Program-made: the position numbers and the translations under genes | The notes under the pieces: generated by a model | What the model was told of the DNA's origin: nothing | The model's database searches: none | What the model saw: the letters and a program-made list of their open reading frames with translations, nothing else | Shown here: positions 9,420 to 19,767 of the stretch, piece by piece | Numbering within the stretch: the first letter of the stretch is position 1 | How the letters are laid out: each line of letters starts with the position of its first letter | Assembly (NCBI RefSeq): GCF_030296015.1 | Contig: NZ_AP027368.1 | Span: 310,001 to 374,000 of the forward strand | DNA length: 64,000 nucleotides | DNA from: Ferrimonas sp. YFM | GTDB taxonomy: Bacteria > Pseudomonadota > Gammaproteobacteria > Enterobacterales > Shewanellaceae | Direction of reading: 5' to 3'

Positions 9420-10061
9420 TTAGAAGTAGACGGACACACCCACCAGGTAGGTCTCATCTTCCTCTTCGTGGTGGGCGATGCCACCGTAGAGATCGACGTT
9501 GTCGTTGAGGCTGTAGTTCAGGGTGGCCATCAGGTCGTAGGCGCCGTCACCCTCGTCAGGCTCGGCGTAGCCACCGTGCAGGCTCAGGGTCAGGGGCTCA
9601 GTCAGGCTGATGTCGTAGTTGGCTTCGCCGTACCAGGACTCCAGAGTCTGGTCATAGTGCAGGGCGGTGCCGATGCCGTACAGATCCAGGCCCACGTGCC
9701 ATTCGGTGGTGTGGCCACCCACATCGGCGTAGTAGTAACGGATACCGCCGATGTCGACGCTGACGTCGTCACTCAGGTTGAAGCTGTAACCGGCGTACCA
9801 GTCCACCTCGATCTCGGAGTCGCCGCCATTGTCGTAGTTGGAGGCCCAGATGCCGGCGTAGAGGCCGCTGTTGTGGGCATAGTCCACACCGCCCTGGATC
9901 GCTGGATCTTCATCGGACAGGGTGACGCCACGGAAGATGTAGTTGCTCACCAGGCTGGCGTTGAAGCTCACCTCATGGCCACCTTCAAACTCAACGGCGG
10001 ATACGGAAGTCGAAGCCAGAACCAGTGCGGCAATGGCGGAAGTTTTGAACAGAGTTTTCAT
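9420..10061 (-). CDS. TorF-family putative porin (TIGR02001-like)
   Basis: 213-residue outer-membrane beta-barrel candidate with a clear signal peptide (about 22 residues, ending SVSA). The mature part alternates aromatic and polar residues in strands such as VSNYIFRGVTLSDEDPAIQG, SGLYAGIWASNY and EVDWYAGYSFNL, and ends in an aromatic residue (VSVYF). The NYIFRG.T..D..PA.QG block is characteristic of the TIGR02001/Gcw_chp family, reported as putative porins. Substrate is unknown. Monocistronic, with a terminator downstream and a long leader upstream shared with the rpe promoter region. Confidence 0.8.
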   Translation of the reverse strand: MKTLFKTSAIAALVLASTSVSAVEFEGGHEVSFNASLVSNYIFRGVTLSDEDPAIQGGVDYAHNSGLYAGIWASNYDNGGDSEIEVDWYAGYSFNLSDDVSVDIGGIRYYYADVGGHTTEWHVGLDLYGIGTALHYDQTLESWYGEANYDISLTEPLTLSLHGGYAEPDEGDGAYDLMATLNYSLNDNVDLYGGIAHHEEEDETYLVGVSVYF

Positions 10062-10181
10062 GTGTCCAGACCCTTATTAATTAACCGGCGGATTTTGCCA
10101 TAAAAAACGTAAAAAGGAGTCGGACCTGGGGGTCTTTTTGAAACTAATCACTTTTGGCGCACTTGGCAAGGTATTTGCCGC

Positions 10182-10210
10182 TTGGGTCGCGTCCCCATAG
10201 GGGCTAAAAT
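10182..10210 (+). promoter_or_regulatory. Candidate sigma-70 promoter for rpe-gph-trpS
   Basis: TTGGGT (10182-10187), a 17-bp spacer, and TAAAAT (10205-10210) lie about 40 bp before the rpe start. The spacing is ideal and the hexamers are reasonable matches. Prediction only. Confidence 0.45.
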
Positions 10211-10249
10211 ATGCGCCAGTTATCTGACTATACCGAATAAGGAATGGTG

Positions 10250-10923
<674 letters not shown>

Positions 10924-10924
<1 letters not shown>

Positions 10925-11628
10925 TGAGTGACCTCTCCGCCATTCGCGCCATCGCCTTCGACTTGGACGGTACCCTGGTGGACAGTGTGCCGGACCTGGC
11001 GGTGGCCTGTGATCGCGCCCTGAAGCAGCTGGGCCACCCCGGCTGTGACGAAAGTCAGGTGCGCAACTGGGTTGGCAATGGTGCCCGGGTGCTGATGCAG
11101 CGGGCCCTGGCCTCGGTGGGCATCGACGCCGACGAGGCTCAGTCCGACGACGCCCTGGCCGCGTTTCAGCATCAGTATCGGCAACATTTGAGTGGAGGCA
11201 GTCGCCTTTACCCCGGTGTGTCTGATACCTTAGCCTGTCTGGCCCGGCGCGGTTACCGAATGGCGGTGATCACCAACAAGCCCATGGAGTTTGTTCCCGG
11301 GCTGCTCAAGGCCCTGGAGATTGACGGTTACTTCGACCACATTTTTGGTGGTGACTCCCTGGCGGAAAAGAAGCCGTCGCCCCTGCCCCTGAACCATGTG
11401 CTGGGCCTGTGGCAACTGGCCCCGGAGCAGATGCTGATGGTGGGGGACAGCCGCAATGACATCCAGGCTGCCCAGGCCGCCGGCATGGCCAGTGTTGGCC
11501 TGAGCTACGGCTACAACTATGGCGAGGATATCCGTGACAGCGGCCCGACCCTGGCCATGGACCAATTTGAAACCCTGCTGGCGCACCTGCCGGCACTGAA
11601 CCAAGAAGAGACCACAGAACATGAGTAA
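10924..11628 (+). CDS. gph: Phosphoglycolate phosphatase
   Basis: HAD-superfamily phosphatase of 234 residues that removes 2-phosphoglycolate formed during DNA repair. The nucleophile motif [10 protein letters not shown] begins at residue 12, motif II is TNKP, the conserved Lys is in EKKPSPLPL, and motif III is [12 protein letters not shown]. Its position between rpe and trpS in a tightly packed operon is the classical gammaproteobacterial arrangement. The trpS start overlaps the gph end by 8 nt. Confidence 0.95.
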
Positions 11629-12622
11629 ACCTGTAGTATTGAGCGGCGCCCAGCCCTCCGGCGAACTGACCATCGGCAACTACATGGGTGCCCTGCGCCA
11701 GTGGGTCAAGCTGCAGGAAACCCATGACTGTCTGTTCTGCATCGTGGATCAGCACGCCATCACCGTGCGTCAGGATCCCGAAGCCCTGCGTAAGGCCTGT
11801 CTGGACACCCTGGCCCTCTACCTGGCAGTGGGTATCGATCCGGAAAAGAGCACCGTCTTCGTCCAGTCTCACGTGCCCGAGCACGCGCAGCTGGCCTGGG
11901 TGCTGAACTGCTACACCCAGATGGGTGAGCTGAACCGCATGACCCAGTTCAAGGACAAGTCCCAGAAGCACGCCAGCAACATCAACGTCGGCCTGTTCAG
12001 CTATCCCGCTCTGATGGCGGCGGACATCCTGCTCTATCAGGCCGACGAGATCCCCGTGGGCAGCGATCAGAAGCAGCACCTGGAACTGACCCGGGACATC
12101 GCCACCCGCTTCAACAACGTCCACGGCGACATCTTCACCGTACCAGAGCCCTTCATCCCGCCCGTGGGCGCCCGGGTGATGAGCCTGCAGGACCCCACCA
12201 AGAAGATGTCCAAGTCCGACGACAACAACGCCAACGTCATCGGTCTGCTGGAAGATCCCAAGAAGGTGACCAAGAAGATCAAGCGCGCGGTGACCGACTC
12301 CGATGAGCCGCCAGTGGTGCGCTTCGACGTGGAGAACAAGCCTGGTGTGTCCAATCTGCTGAGCATCCTCTCCGGCGCGTCCGGCAAGAGCTTCGACGAG
12401 CTGGAGACCGAGTTCGAGGGCAAGATGTACGGCCACCTGAAAGGGGCCACCGCCGACGCCGTGGTGGCCATGCTGGAGCCGCTGCAGGAGCGTTACAACG
12501 CCATCCGCAACGACCAGGAGTACCTGGAAAAGGTGATGCGCGACGGTGCCGCCGAGGCGCGCAAGCGTGCCGCCAAGACTTTGAAGCAGGTCTACCAGGC
12601 GGTCGGTTTCCCGGTTCTCTAA
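11621..12622 (+). CDS. trpS: Tryptophanyl-tRNA synthetase
   Basis: Class I aminoacyl-tRNA synthetase (333 residues) charging tRNA-Trp. The HIGH-type motif appears as [12 protein letters not shown] near residue 20 and the KMSKS loop as KKMSKSDDN near residue 195. Rossmann elements and the DQHAI and GSDQKQH active-site segments are present. Last gene of rpe-gph-trpS; a strong terminator starts 14 bp after the stop. Confidence 0.97.
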   Translation: MSKPVVLSGAQPSGELTIGNYMGALRQWVKLQETHDCLFCIVDQHAITVRQDPEALRKACLDTLALYLAVGIDPEKSTVFVQSHVPEHAQLAWVLNCYTQMGELNRMTQFKDKSQKHASNINVGLFSYPALMAADILLYQADEIPVGSDQKQHLELTRDIATRFNNVHGDIFTVPEPFIPPVGARVMSLQDPTKKMSKSDDNNANVIGLLEDPKKVTKKIKRAVTDSDEPPVVRFDVENKPGVSNLLSILSGASGKSFDELETEFEGKMYGHLKGATADAVVAMLEPLQERYNAIRNDQEYLEKVMRDGAAEARKRAAKTLKQVYQAVGFPVL

Positions 12623-12635
12623 GAGTCGAGTTCCA

Positions 12636-12667
12636 TAAAAAAAGCCGGGCAGTTGCCCGGCTTTTTT
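12636..12667 (+). terminator. Bidirectional rho-independent terminator between trpS and dolP
   Basis: GCCGGGC / GCCCGGC stem with a short loop, flanked by an A run on the left and a T run on the right. It can end both rightward trpS and leftward dolP transcripts. Confidence 0.85.
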
Positions 12668-12680
12668 GTGCCTGATGCGA

Positions 12681-13241
12681 TCAGAGCATCTCGAACACCT
12701 TGACCACCTTGCGCACGCCGCTGGTGTTGCGGGCGATTTCCACCGCCTGGGCGGCTTCCTCCCGGGTGACCAGCCCCAGCAGGAACACCTCGGCGTTCTC
12801 GGTGATCACCTTGACCCGGGTGCTGTCGAAGTTGTCATCCGCCAGCATCCGGCTCTTCACCTTGGTGGTGATCCAGCTGTCGTTGCTGATGGTGCTGAAG
12901 CCCACTGGATTGCCGATGCGGATCTGGTTGTGCACCATGCGCACTCCGGTCACGGCCCGTGCCTTGGCCACGGCACGATCCCGCAGCATGGTGTTGGGGG
13001 CCTGGCCCACCAGCAGCACCGACTGGTTCATGCTGGTCACCGAGATGTGGGTCTGGTTCTTGATCCCCTCATCTTCGTCCATGGCACGACGAATCTGCAC
13101 CTCTAGGGTCTGATCGTCGATCTGGCTGCCGACGCTGCGGCGGTCGTTGACCATCATGGCACCGCCGACGGTGCCGAGCATCACCGCACCGGCACAGCCG
13201 TTGAGGATAAGCAGAATAAGAGCGGTTACGGCCCAGCGCAT
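12681..13241 (-). CDS. dolP: BON-domain outer-membrane lipoprotein DolP (YraP)
   Basis: 186-residue lipoprotein that supports outer-membrane integrity and division-site envelope function in E. coli. The start at 13241 gives a proper signal peptide ending in the lipobox ILNGC (Cys16); the longer upstream reading runs into diaA in another frame. Two BON domains follow (about 45-115 and 120-186), the second ending in VVKVFEML. It sits directly after diaA (1-nt gap) in the lpoA-yraN-diaA-dolP order seen in enterobacteria and Shewanella. Confidence 0.92.
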   Translation of the reverse strand: MRWAVTALILLILNGCAGAVMLGTVGGAMMVNDRRSVGSQIDDQTLEVQIRRAMDEDEGIKNQTHISVTSMNQSVLLVGQAPNTMLRDRAVAKARAVTGVRMVHNQIRIGNPVGFSTISNDSWITTKVKSRMLADDNFDSTRVKVITENAEVFLLGLVTREEAAQAVEIARNTSGVRKVVKVFEML

Positions 13242-13242
13242 A

Positions 13243-14175
<933 letters not shown>

Positions 14176-14179
<4 letters not shown>

Positions 14180-16002
14180 TGTTCTGCGCGCAGCCGCCCG
14201 CGACGATACTGGGCCCAGCCTAACTGCCGGCGCAGCACCCCGTCCTCGGCCACAGCCAACTGGCCGGACAGCCCCTGAATGCGGTAGCCGGAGAACACCC
14301 GCATCTGCGCCAGGCGATCGATCAGTGCCCAGCTGTCGTGGCCCATGGCGTACAGGCGCAGCTGGCTGTCGCTGCGCTCGGGCCACAGCTCACCGACCTT
14401 GCTGCGTACCGGGGTCTCCCCCAGCAGCCAGGGCATGTCACTGATGTAGAGCCGGTCCAGGTCACGCCGCTCCTGGCCGTTGTCCGCCTTGGCGTTGGCC
14501 CGGCTGCTGGTGTACAGCTGGGGCGGCTGGGCAAACACCGAAATGTTTACATCGATAAAGGGCTTGAGCAGCCTGATCTCTCCGGAGTCGGCGATGATGA
14601 AGATGGCATCCACGTCACCACGGGAGCGGAAATCCGCCTTGGTGGTGCGGCCAAACGCCTGCTTCACCGTCTTAATCCGATCCAGGCTGGCGTCCACCTG
14701 CAGGGCGCTGCGTACCGAGGCTTGCATGGTGTCGGTGCGGTCGAAGTAGTGCACCTCCGCCGGCTCCTCGGTCAGTGTCAGCCAGGTGGCTTCAAACTCC
14801 CGGGCCATGCGCCGTCCCAGGGAGGAGGCGGGCGCCAGCACCAGGGGATATTGTCGGCCGTCCTGGTAGAGCTTCTCGGCCACATGCATCGCCTCCTCTT
14901 CAGGGGAGAGGGCGAAGAAGTAGTGATGCTCTTCCGGCTGCGGCAGGCTGGCGGGTTGATTCAGCAGCAGCATGGGCATCTGCGGGTCGGCCACGGCCAG
15001 CACCTTGTCCACATTGCTCTTGAGCAGGGGGCCGATGATGAACTCGGCGCCATCGGCCACCGCGGCCTGATAGGCTTCGGCCGCATCCAGGCTGCCGGTG
15101 TCATAGAAACGGATCTGACGGCCACTGTCCTGCTCCAGGGCCCGGGAGAGCAGCCCATCCTGAATCGCCTTGGCCTGGGCGGCCACCCGGCCGGAGAGAG
15201 GCAACAGCACCGCCACCGACTGGGGACGGTAGGGCTGCACCGTCAGGGCGCGCTGAAGGTCCGACGGCAGATTGCGGGCGGCGGGGTGTGACGGGTTATT
15301 GCGCTGCCAGCGTGCCAGCTCACCCACCAGAGTGGAGGGCTGGATGGCAAAGTGCTTGGCCAGCCAGGCCAGTTCAAGCCAGCCCCGCCATTGGGGATCC
15401 TGGCTTTGGCTGACCGCCTCCAGCAGGGCCTGTTCATCCACCTGCCCCAGGTTGCGCCACAGGGCCTCGTAGCTCTGTTGCTGTTGTTCAGTCCCCTGGT
15501 ATTTGGACAGGGTATAGAAGGCCGCGGAAGCGGGCAGAGGGGCGGCGGAGAGTTGGTAGAGCTCCCCCTTCAACCGGTAGAAGTGTTGCCACTGGGGCCT
15601 GTCCAAGGGCCAGTCCAGAGGCCAGTCCAGCAGGGCCAGGGCCTCGCTGCGCTTCTGCTCCCTCAAGGCCTGCTCGGCCATCAGCAGTCGGTATTCCGCC
15701 TGAAGCTTCGGCGAGGCCGACAGGCTCTGCTCTAGGGAGCCGAGCAGTTGGGCGGCAGAGGTCAGATCGCCCTGTTCGGTGTAGGCGCGGGCCGCCAGCA
15801 GCAGCCACTGCTGACGCAGCTCCCCCTCACTGGCGGAGGCTTGTTGCAGATACTGGGAGGCACTCTGGGTGACCAGGCCCATCTCGATCTTGGCCTCGGG
15901 TGCCTTGGGAGCCGGTGCCGGCCCGCTGGCACAGGCGGCCATCAGGGCAGCCAACAGCAGAGGCACTGCCCTTTTGCTCAGTTTGCATGAGAAGTTTTTC
16001 AA
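14176..16002 (-). CDS. lpoA: Penicillin-binding protein activator LpoA
   Basis: Outer-membrane lipoprotein that spans the periplasm to stimulate the transpeptidase of PBP1A. A TTG start at 16002 gives MKNFSCKLSK and a lipobox LMAAC with Cys24, preceded by an AGAGTGG ribosome site; alternatives are a TTG at 16035 or a GTG at 16029. The N-terminal half is helical with TPR-like repeats. The C-terminal half is a periplasmic-binding-protein fold (VAVLLPLSGRVAAQAKAIQDGL, IIGPLLKSNV). At about 608 residues the size is normal. It overlaps yraN by 4 nt and is divergent from rsmI, as in E. coli. Its partner gene mrcA starts at the left edge of the window. Confidence 0.92.
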
Positions 16003-16089
16003 CAGCCAAACCCACTCTGATAAAATCACAGCCAATAGTGTAACCCCCTGTCGATGCTAAACCAATCAACAGACACCAAGAGATTTTCC

Positions 16090-16929
16090 ATGGAATCCAC
16101 TGCAACTCTCTATATTGTGCCCACCCCCATAGGCAACCTGGCGGACATTACCCAGCGGGCACTGACCGTGCTGGAGCAGGTGGATCTCATCGCCTGCGAA
16201 GACACCCGCCACAGCGGCAAACTGCTCAGCCACTTCGGCATCGGCACCAAGACCGTGGCGATTCACGACCACAACGAGCGCCAGCGCGCCCAGTGGGTGA
16301 TCAGCCGACTGGAGCAGGGGGAGTCCATCGCCCTGGTTTCCGACGCCGGCACGCCGCTGATCTCCGACCCCGGCTATCATCTGGTGACCCAGGTGCGCGA
16401 GGCGGGTCACCCTGTGGTGCCTCTGCCCGGCCCCTGCGCCGCCACCACAGCCCTGTGCGCCGCCGGCCTGCCATCGGATCGCTTCAGCTTCGAGGGCTTC
16501 TTGCCCGCCAAGGGCAAGGGGCGGCTGGATCGCCTCAGCGCCCTGGCCAAGGAGCCGCGCACCATGATCTTTTATGAGTCCCCCCGCCGGGTGCTGGACA
16601 CCATCGCCGACATCGTCGAGGTGATGGGGCCGGAGCGTCCGCTGGTGCTGGCCCGGGAACTGACCAAGACGTTTGAGACCATCGAGGGACAGCCTGCCGC
16701 CGAGCTGCTGGCCTGGCTCAAGGAGGATGATAACCGTACCCGGGGTGAGATGGTGCTGATGGTTCACGGCCATAAGGCTCAGGATGATGAGTTGGATGGT
16801 CAGACGGTTAAGACCCTGGAATTGCTGGCCAAGGAGCTGCCGCTGAAGCGGGCGGCGGCGATCACCGCCGAGATCTTCGGTCATAAAAAGAACGCCCTGT
16901 ACAAGTACGGCTTGGAGCAGGGCTGGTAG
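16090..16929 (+). CDS. rsmI: 16S rRNA (cytidine-1402 2'-O)-methyltransferase RsmI
   Basis: 279-residue SAM-dependent methyltransferase of the tetrapyrrole-methylase fold acting on C1402 of 16S rRNA. The N-terminal [37 protein letters not shown] and [10 protein letters not shown] blocks are all present. The ATG at 16090 has an AAGAGA ribosome site at good spacing; an upstream ATG at 16054 does not. It is divergent from lpoA. The rnpB promoter overlaps its last codons. Confidence 0.96.
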   Translation: MESTATLYIVPTPIGNLADITQRALTVLEQVDLIACEDTRHSGKLLSHFGIGTKTVAIHDHNERQRAQWVISRLEQGESIALVSDAGTPLISDPGYHLVTQVREAGHPVVPLPGPCAATTALCAAGLPSDRFSFEGFLPAKGKGRLDRLSALAKEPRTMIFYESPRRVLDTIADIVEVMGPERPLVLARELTKTFETIEGQPAAELLAWLKEDDNRTRGEMVLMVHGHKAQDDELDGQTVKTLELLAKELPLKRAAAITAEIFGHKKNALYKYGLEQGW

Positions 16930-16940
16930 CGGGTTATACT
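16912..16940 (+). promoter_or_regulatory. Promoter of rnpB, embedded in the rsmI 3' end
   Basis: TTGGAG (16912-16917), an exact 17-bp spacer and TATACT (16935-16940) place transcription start near 16948, where the RNase P RNA sequence begins. The -35 and spacer overlap the rsmI stop codon. Confidence 0.8.
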
Positions 16941-16948
16941 CCGCCTCC

Positions 16949-17322
<374 letters not shown>

Positions 17323-17334
17323 GACCTACATATG

Positions 17335-17372
17335 AAAAAGCCGCTAACTCGAAAGAGTTAGCGGCTTTTTTC
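17335..17372 (+). terminator. First rnpB terminator
   Basis: Perfect 11-bp stem GCCGCTAACTC / GAGTTAGCGGC closed by a GAAA tetraloop, followed by six T. Starts about 12 nt after the mature 3' end, as expected for a precursor trimmed by RNases. Confidence 0.9.
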
Positions 17373-17490
17373 TTACACGCGAATCAGAGTGTGGTGCCCG
17401 CAGGCAACCGCTGTGGCAGGTTGGATGATTGTCCACTCCGCTCGTGTCAAAATCGCGGCTTATGGGCCGACTCCGACCTACATATGGATA

Positions 17491-17523
17491 ACCCGCATTG
17501 CCGAAAGGTGATGCGGGTTTTTC
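17491..17523 (+). terminator. Second rnpB-array terminator
   Basis: 12-bp stem beginning ACCCGCAT with two G-T wobbles, GAAA loop, and five T. It follows the second copy of the rnpB 3' flank. The stem sequence differs from the first terminator although the flanks are identical. Confidence 0.85.
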
Positions 17524-17638
17524 TTTATCTAAAGCATTGGTGCCCGCAGGCAACCGCTGTGGCAGGCCGGATGTGGGTCCACTCCGCTCGTGTCAAAATC
17601 GCGGCTCACCGGCCGACTCCGACCTACATATGGATAAC

Positions 17639-17669
17639 CCGCAGACTCGAAAGAGTCTGCGGCTTTTTC
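17639..17669 (+). terminator. Third rnpB-array terminator
   Basis: Perfect 10-bp stem CCGCAGACTC / GAGTCTGCGG with GAAA loop and a T5 tract after GGC. It follows the third copy of the rnpB 3' flank. Confidence 0.88.
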
Positions 17670-17684
17670 TTTATCCAAGGCATC

Positions 17685-18029
17685 GCTATGAGTTGTGGCG
17701 GGCCGACACGTCAATACTCTTCCTTTATCGCCTCAGAAACAGCCAGAATCAGCGCTCCAACTGATTCCAATCTAAGCTTTTTTCCTCAGCCTTGGTCGGT
17801 TGACGACTGTGCTTAATCCGCTATCAGCCACCAAAAAAGCTTGATCGCGATCATGTTTCTGCCGGTTTTTGCGTGGTAAAAACCTGACCTCGTAGGCGAA
17901 CACGCTTCACATTTTCATGCTTTGGCCGATAGAACGGTTAACAGGGACAGAGCATCAGTCGATAACTTTAATTGTTGTCTTTCTGATGAAACAAATGGGC
18001 GGTACGCCGCCATAAATGGAGAGGAATCC
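17685..18029 (+). other. Intergenic leader before the PilJ-type chemoreceptor
   Basis: About 345 bp without a credible gene. It holds an FNR/CRP-type palindrome at 17841-17854 and a GGAGAGGA ribosome site just before the ATG at 18030. The base composition is more AT-rich than neighbouring genes. A reading frame that enters from 17922 is judged to be leader, because its codons do not resemble the family and a far better start lies at 18030. Confidence 0.5.
17841..17854 (+). promoter_or_regulatory. FNR-like binding site
   Basis: TTGATCGCGATCAT matches the FNR consensus TTGAT-N4-ATCAA at 9 of 10 defined bases and is symmetric. It sits 176 bp upstream of the chemoreceptor start. A TAAAAA sequence at 17877-17882 would place the box near -41 of a class II promoter, but that -10 element is weak. 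Confidence 0.45.
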
Positions 18030-19634
18030 ATGGCCAATACGCTGAACCAGTGGCTCCATGCCGTGCTGCGTCTAGTGGGTATCAAGTCGGTAAAGGGACA
18101 GTTCCTGGTGATCTTCCTGGTGCTGTTTCTCCTCGCGGCGGTCAATGCCGTCATGCTCTACGCCACCTCGGGCAACAGTGCCGAGCGGATCAACATCGCC
18201 GGGGCCCAGCGGATGCTGAGCCAGCGCTACGCCAAAGAAGCCTTGCTGGTGGTCCAGGGAGGACTGGTGCCGGCGGCCATGGAGAAGACGGTGACCCGCT
18301 TCGAGAAGGCCCATCAGCTGCTGCTGAGCGGGGATCCCAGCCGCAAACTGGCGCCGGTGAGTGAGCCCCACATCCGCGAGCAGTTGCTCAAGGTGGGCGG
18401 CCTCTGGCGCACCTACAGAGAGCGGGTGGAAGCCTATCTGCAGATGCCCGAACCCGCCGCTCTGCCGGAGATTCAGGCCCTCTCCATCGAGGTACTCAAG
18501 AACATGCACCAGGCGGTGGGGATGATGGCACAAAGCGCCAACTCCACGGTGGCGATGCAGCAGCGGGTCGCCCTGGGCACCTCCCTGGGGATCCTGCTGA
18601 TGGTGCTGCTCGGCCAGCTTTATGGCAGCCGCACCCTGATACGCCCCCTGGCCCAACTGGCGGACGCCCTGCAGCGGGTGGGCAGAGGGGAGTTCAATCA
18701 CCCCATTGCCGCTTCGGTCATTGGCCGGGACAACGAACTGGAACGGGTGCATCAGGCCTACAACTCCATGCTGAGTCAGGTGAGTGAGCTGTTGACCAAA
18801 ATCCAGGGGGTGACCGGCAAGGTGGAGCACAGCGCCCTGACGGTGCGGGATGCGGCGCGGGAAGCCCGCGACGGCATGACCCGTCAGTCTGACGAGGTGG
18901 CCCGCATCTCCCAGTCCATGAACGAGATGAACCGCACCGTCCATCACGTGACCGAGAACATCTCCAGGGCTTCCGAGGCCGCGGCCCATGCGGACGAAGA
19001 GGCCAGGTCCGGCTCTGTGGTGGTGTCCGATACCGCCGGCGCCATCAACCTGATGGCGGAGCAGGTGGAGAGCGCTTCAGGTGAGCTGACCAAGCTGGAG
19101 GAGGAGAGCCGTCAGGTGGGGCGGGTGCTGGAGGTGATCACCGGCATCGCCGAGCAGACCAACCTGCTGGCGCTGAATGCGGCCATCGAGGCGGCCCGGG
19201 CCGGTGAACAGGGACGGGGCTTTGCGGTGGTGGCCGATGAGGTGCGCACCCTGGCGCAGAAGACCCAAAACTCCACCGAGGAGATCCGCGAGATCGTCGA
19301 GCGCCTGCAGTCTCAGGCACTGAGCGCCGTGGATGTGATGGGACAGAGCCGGGAACAGGCTCAGGGCAGCGTCGCAAAAACGGAGCAGGCGGACGGCGCC
19401 CTGGCGCAGATCGTCAGCTCGGTATCGGTGATCAGCGACATGAACCGTCAGGTGGCCACGGTGGCAGAGGAGCAGAGCGCGGTGGCCGAGGAGATGGACG
19501 CCAGCATGCAGAACGTCAGTGGCCTGGCCCGGGAAACCTCCCAGACCGCGGAGCGGATGCTGGAGTCGGCCCGCCAGATCGAGGGAGAGATGGCGGAGCT
19601 CCATGGCCTGGTGGGACGCTTCTCCCACCTCTGA
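18030..19634 (+). CDS. Methyl-accepting chemotaxis protein with PilJ-type sensor domain
   Basis: 534-residue inner-membrane chemoreceptor. TM1 lies at about 24-46 and TM2 at about 181-200. The periplasmic part starts with [19 protein letters not shown], the signature of the type IV pili MCP N-terminal (PilJ/NarX-like) domain. A HAMP domain and a long signalling coiled coil follow, with the hairpin tip at about residue 372 ([21 protein letters not shown]). The ligand is unknown; [12 protein letters not shown] resembles the P-box helix of nitrate sensors, so a nitrogen oxide or redox cue is possible. The ATG at 18030 has a strong ribosome site. Monocistronic. Confidence 0.92.
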   Translation: MANTLNQWLHAVLRLVGIKSVKGQFLVIFLVLFLLAAVNAVMLYATSGNSAERINIAGAQRMLSQRYAKEALLVVQGGLVPAAMEKTVTRFEKAHQLLLSGDPSRKLAPVSEPHIREQLLKVGGLWRTYRERVEAYLQMPEPAALPEIQALSIEVLKNMHQAVGMMAQSANSTVAMQQRVALGTSLGILLMVLLGQLYGSRTLIRPLAQLADALQRVGRGEFNHPIAASVIGRDNELERVHQAYNSMLSQVSELLTKIQGVTGKVEHSALTVRDAAREARDGMTRQSDEVARISQSMNEMNRTVHHVTENISRASEAAAHADEEARSGSVVVSDTAGAINLMAEQVESASGELTKLEEESRQVGRVLEVITGIAEQTNLLALNAAIEAARAGEQGRGFAVVADEVRTLAQKTQNSTEEIREIVERLQSQALSAVDVMGQSREQAQGSVAKTEQADGALAQIVSSVSVISDMNRQVATVAEEQSAVAEEMDASMQNVSGLARETSQTAERMLESARQIEGEMAELHGLVGRFSHL

Positions 19635-19640
19635 TGAAAA

Positions 19641-19671
19641 TAAAACGCCCCGCCAGTTCCGTGGCGGGGCG
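19641..19671 (-). terminator. Rho-independent terminator of the S9 peptidase gene
   Basis: 10-bp stem CGCCCCGCCA / TGGCGGGGCG; on the minus strand it is followed by TTTTATTTT. It lies between the convergent chemoreceptor and peptidase genes and serves mainly the leftward one. Confidence 0.75.
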
Positions 19672-19767
19672 AAAAGGACGAACACAACCATTCAAGGTAG
19701 TCACATCGCAAGTGACTCTCTCAACCTAGTCCCTGCCGATGCAATATTCAACAAAAATGAATAAATA

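Noticed and set aside
17393-17684. Possible CRISPR array or tRNA-like repeats after rnpB
   Set aside because: There are only two long 146-bp units with terminators and no short regularly spaced repeats, and no cloverleaf could be folded by eye.
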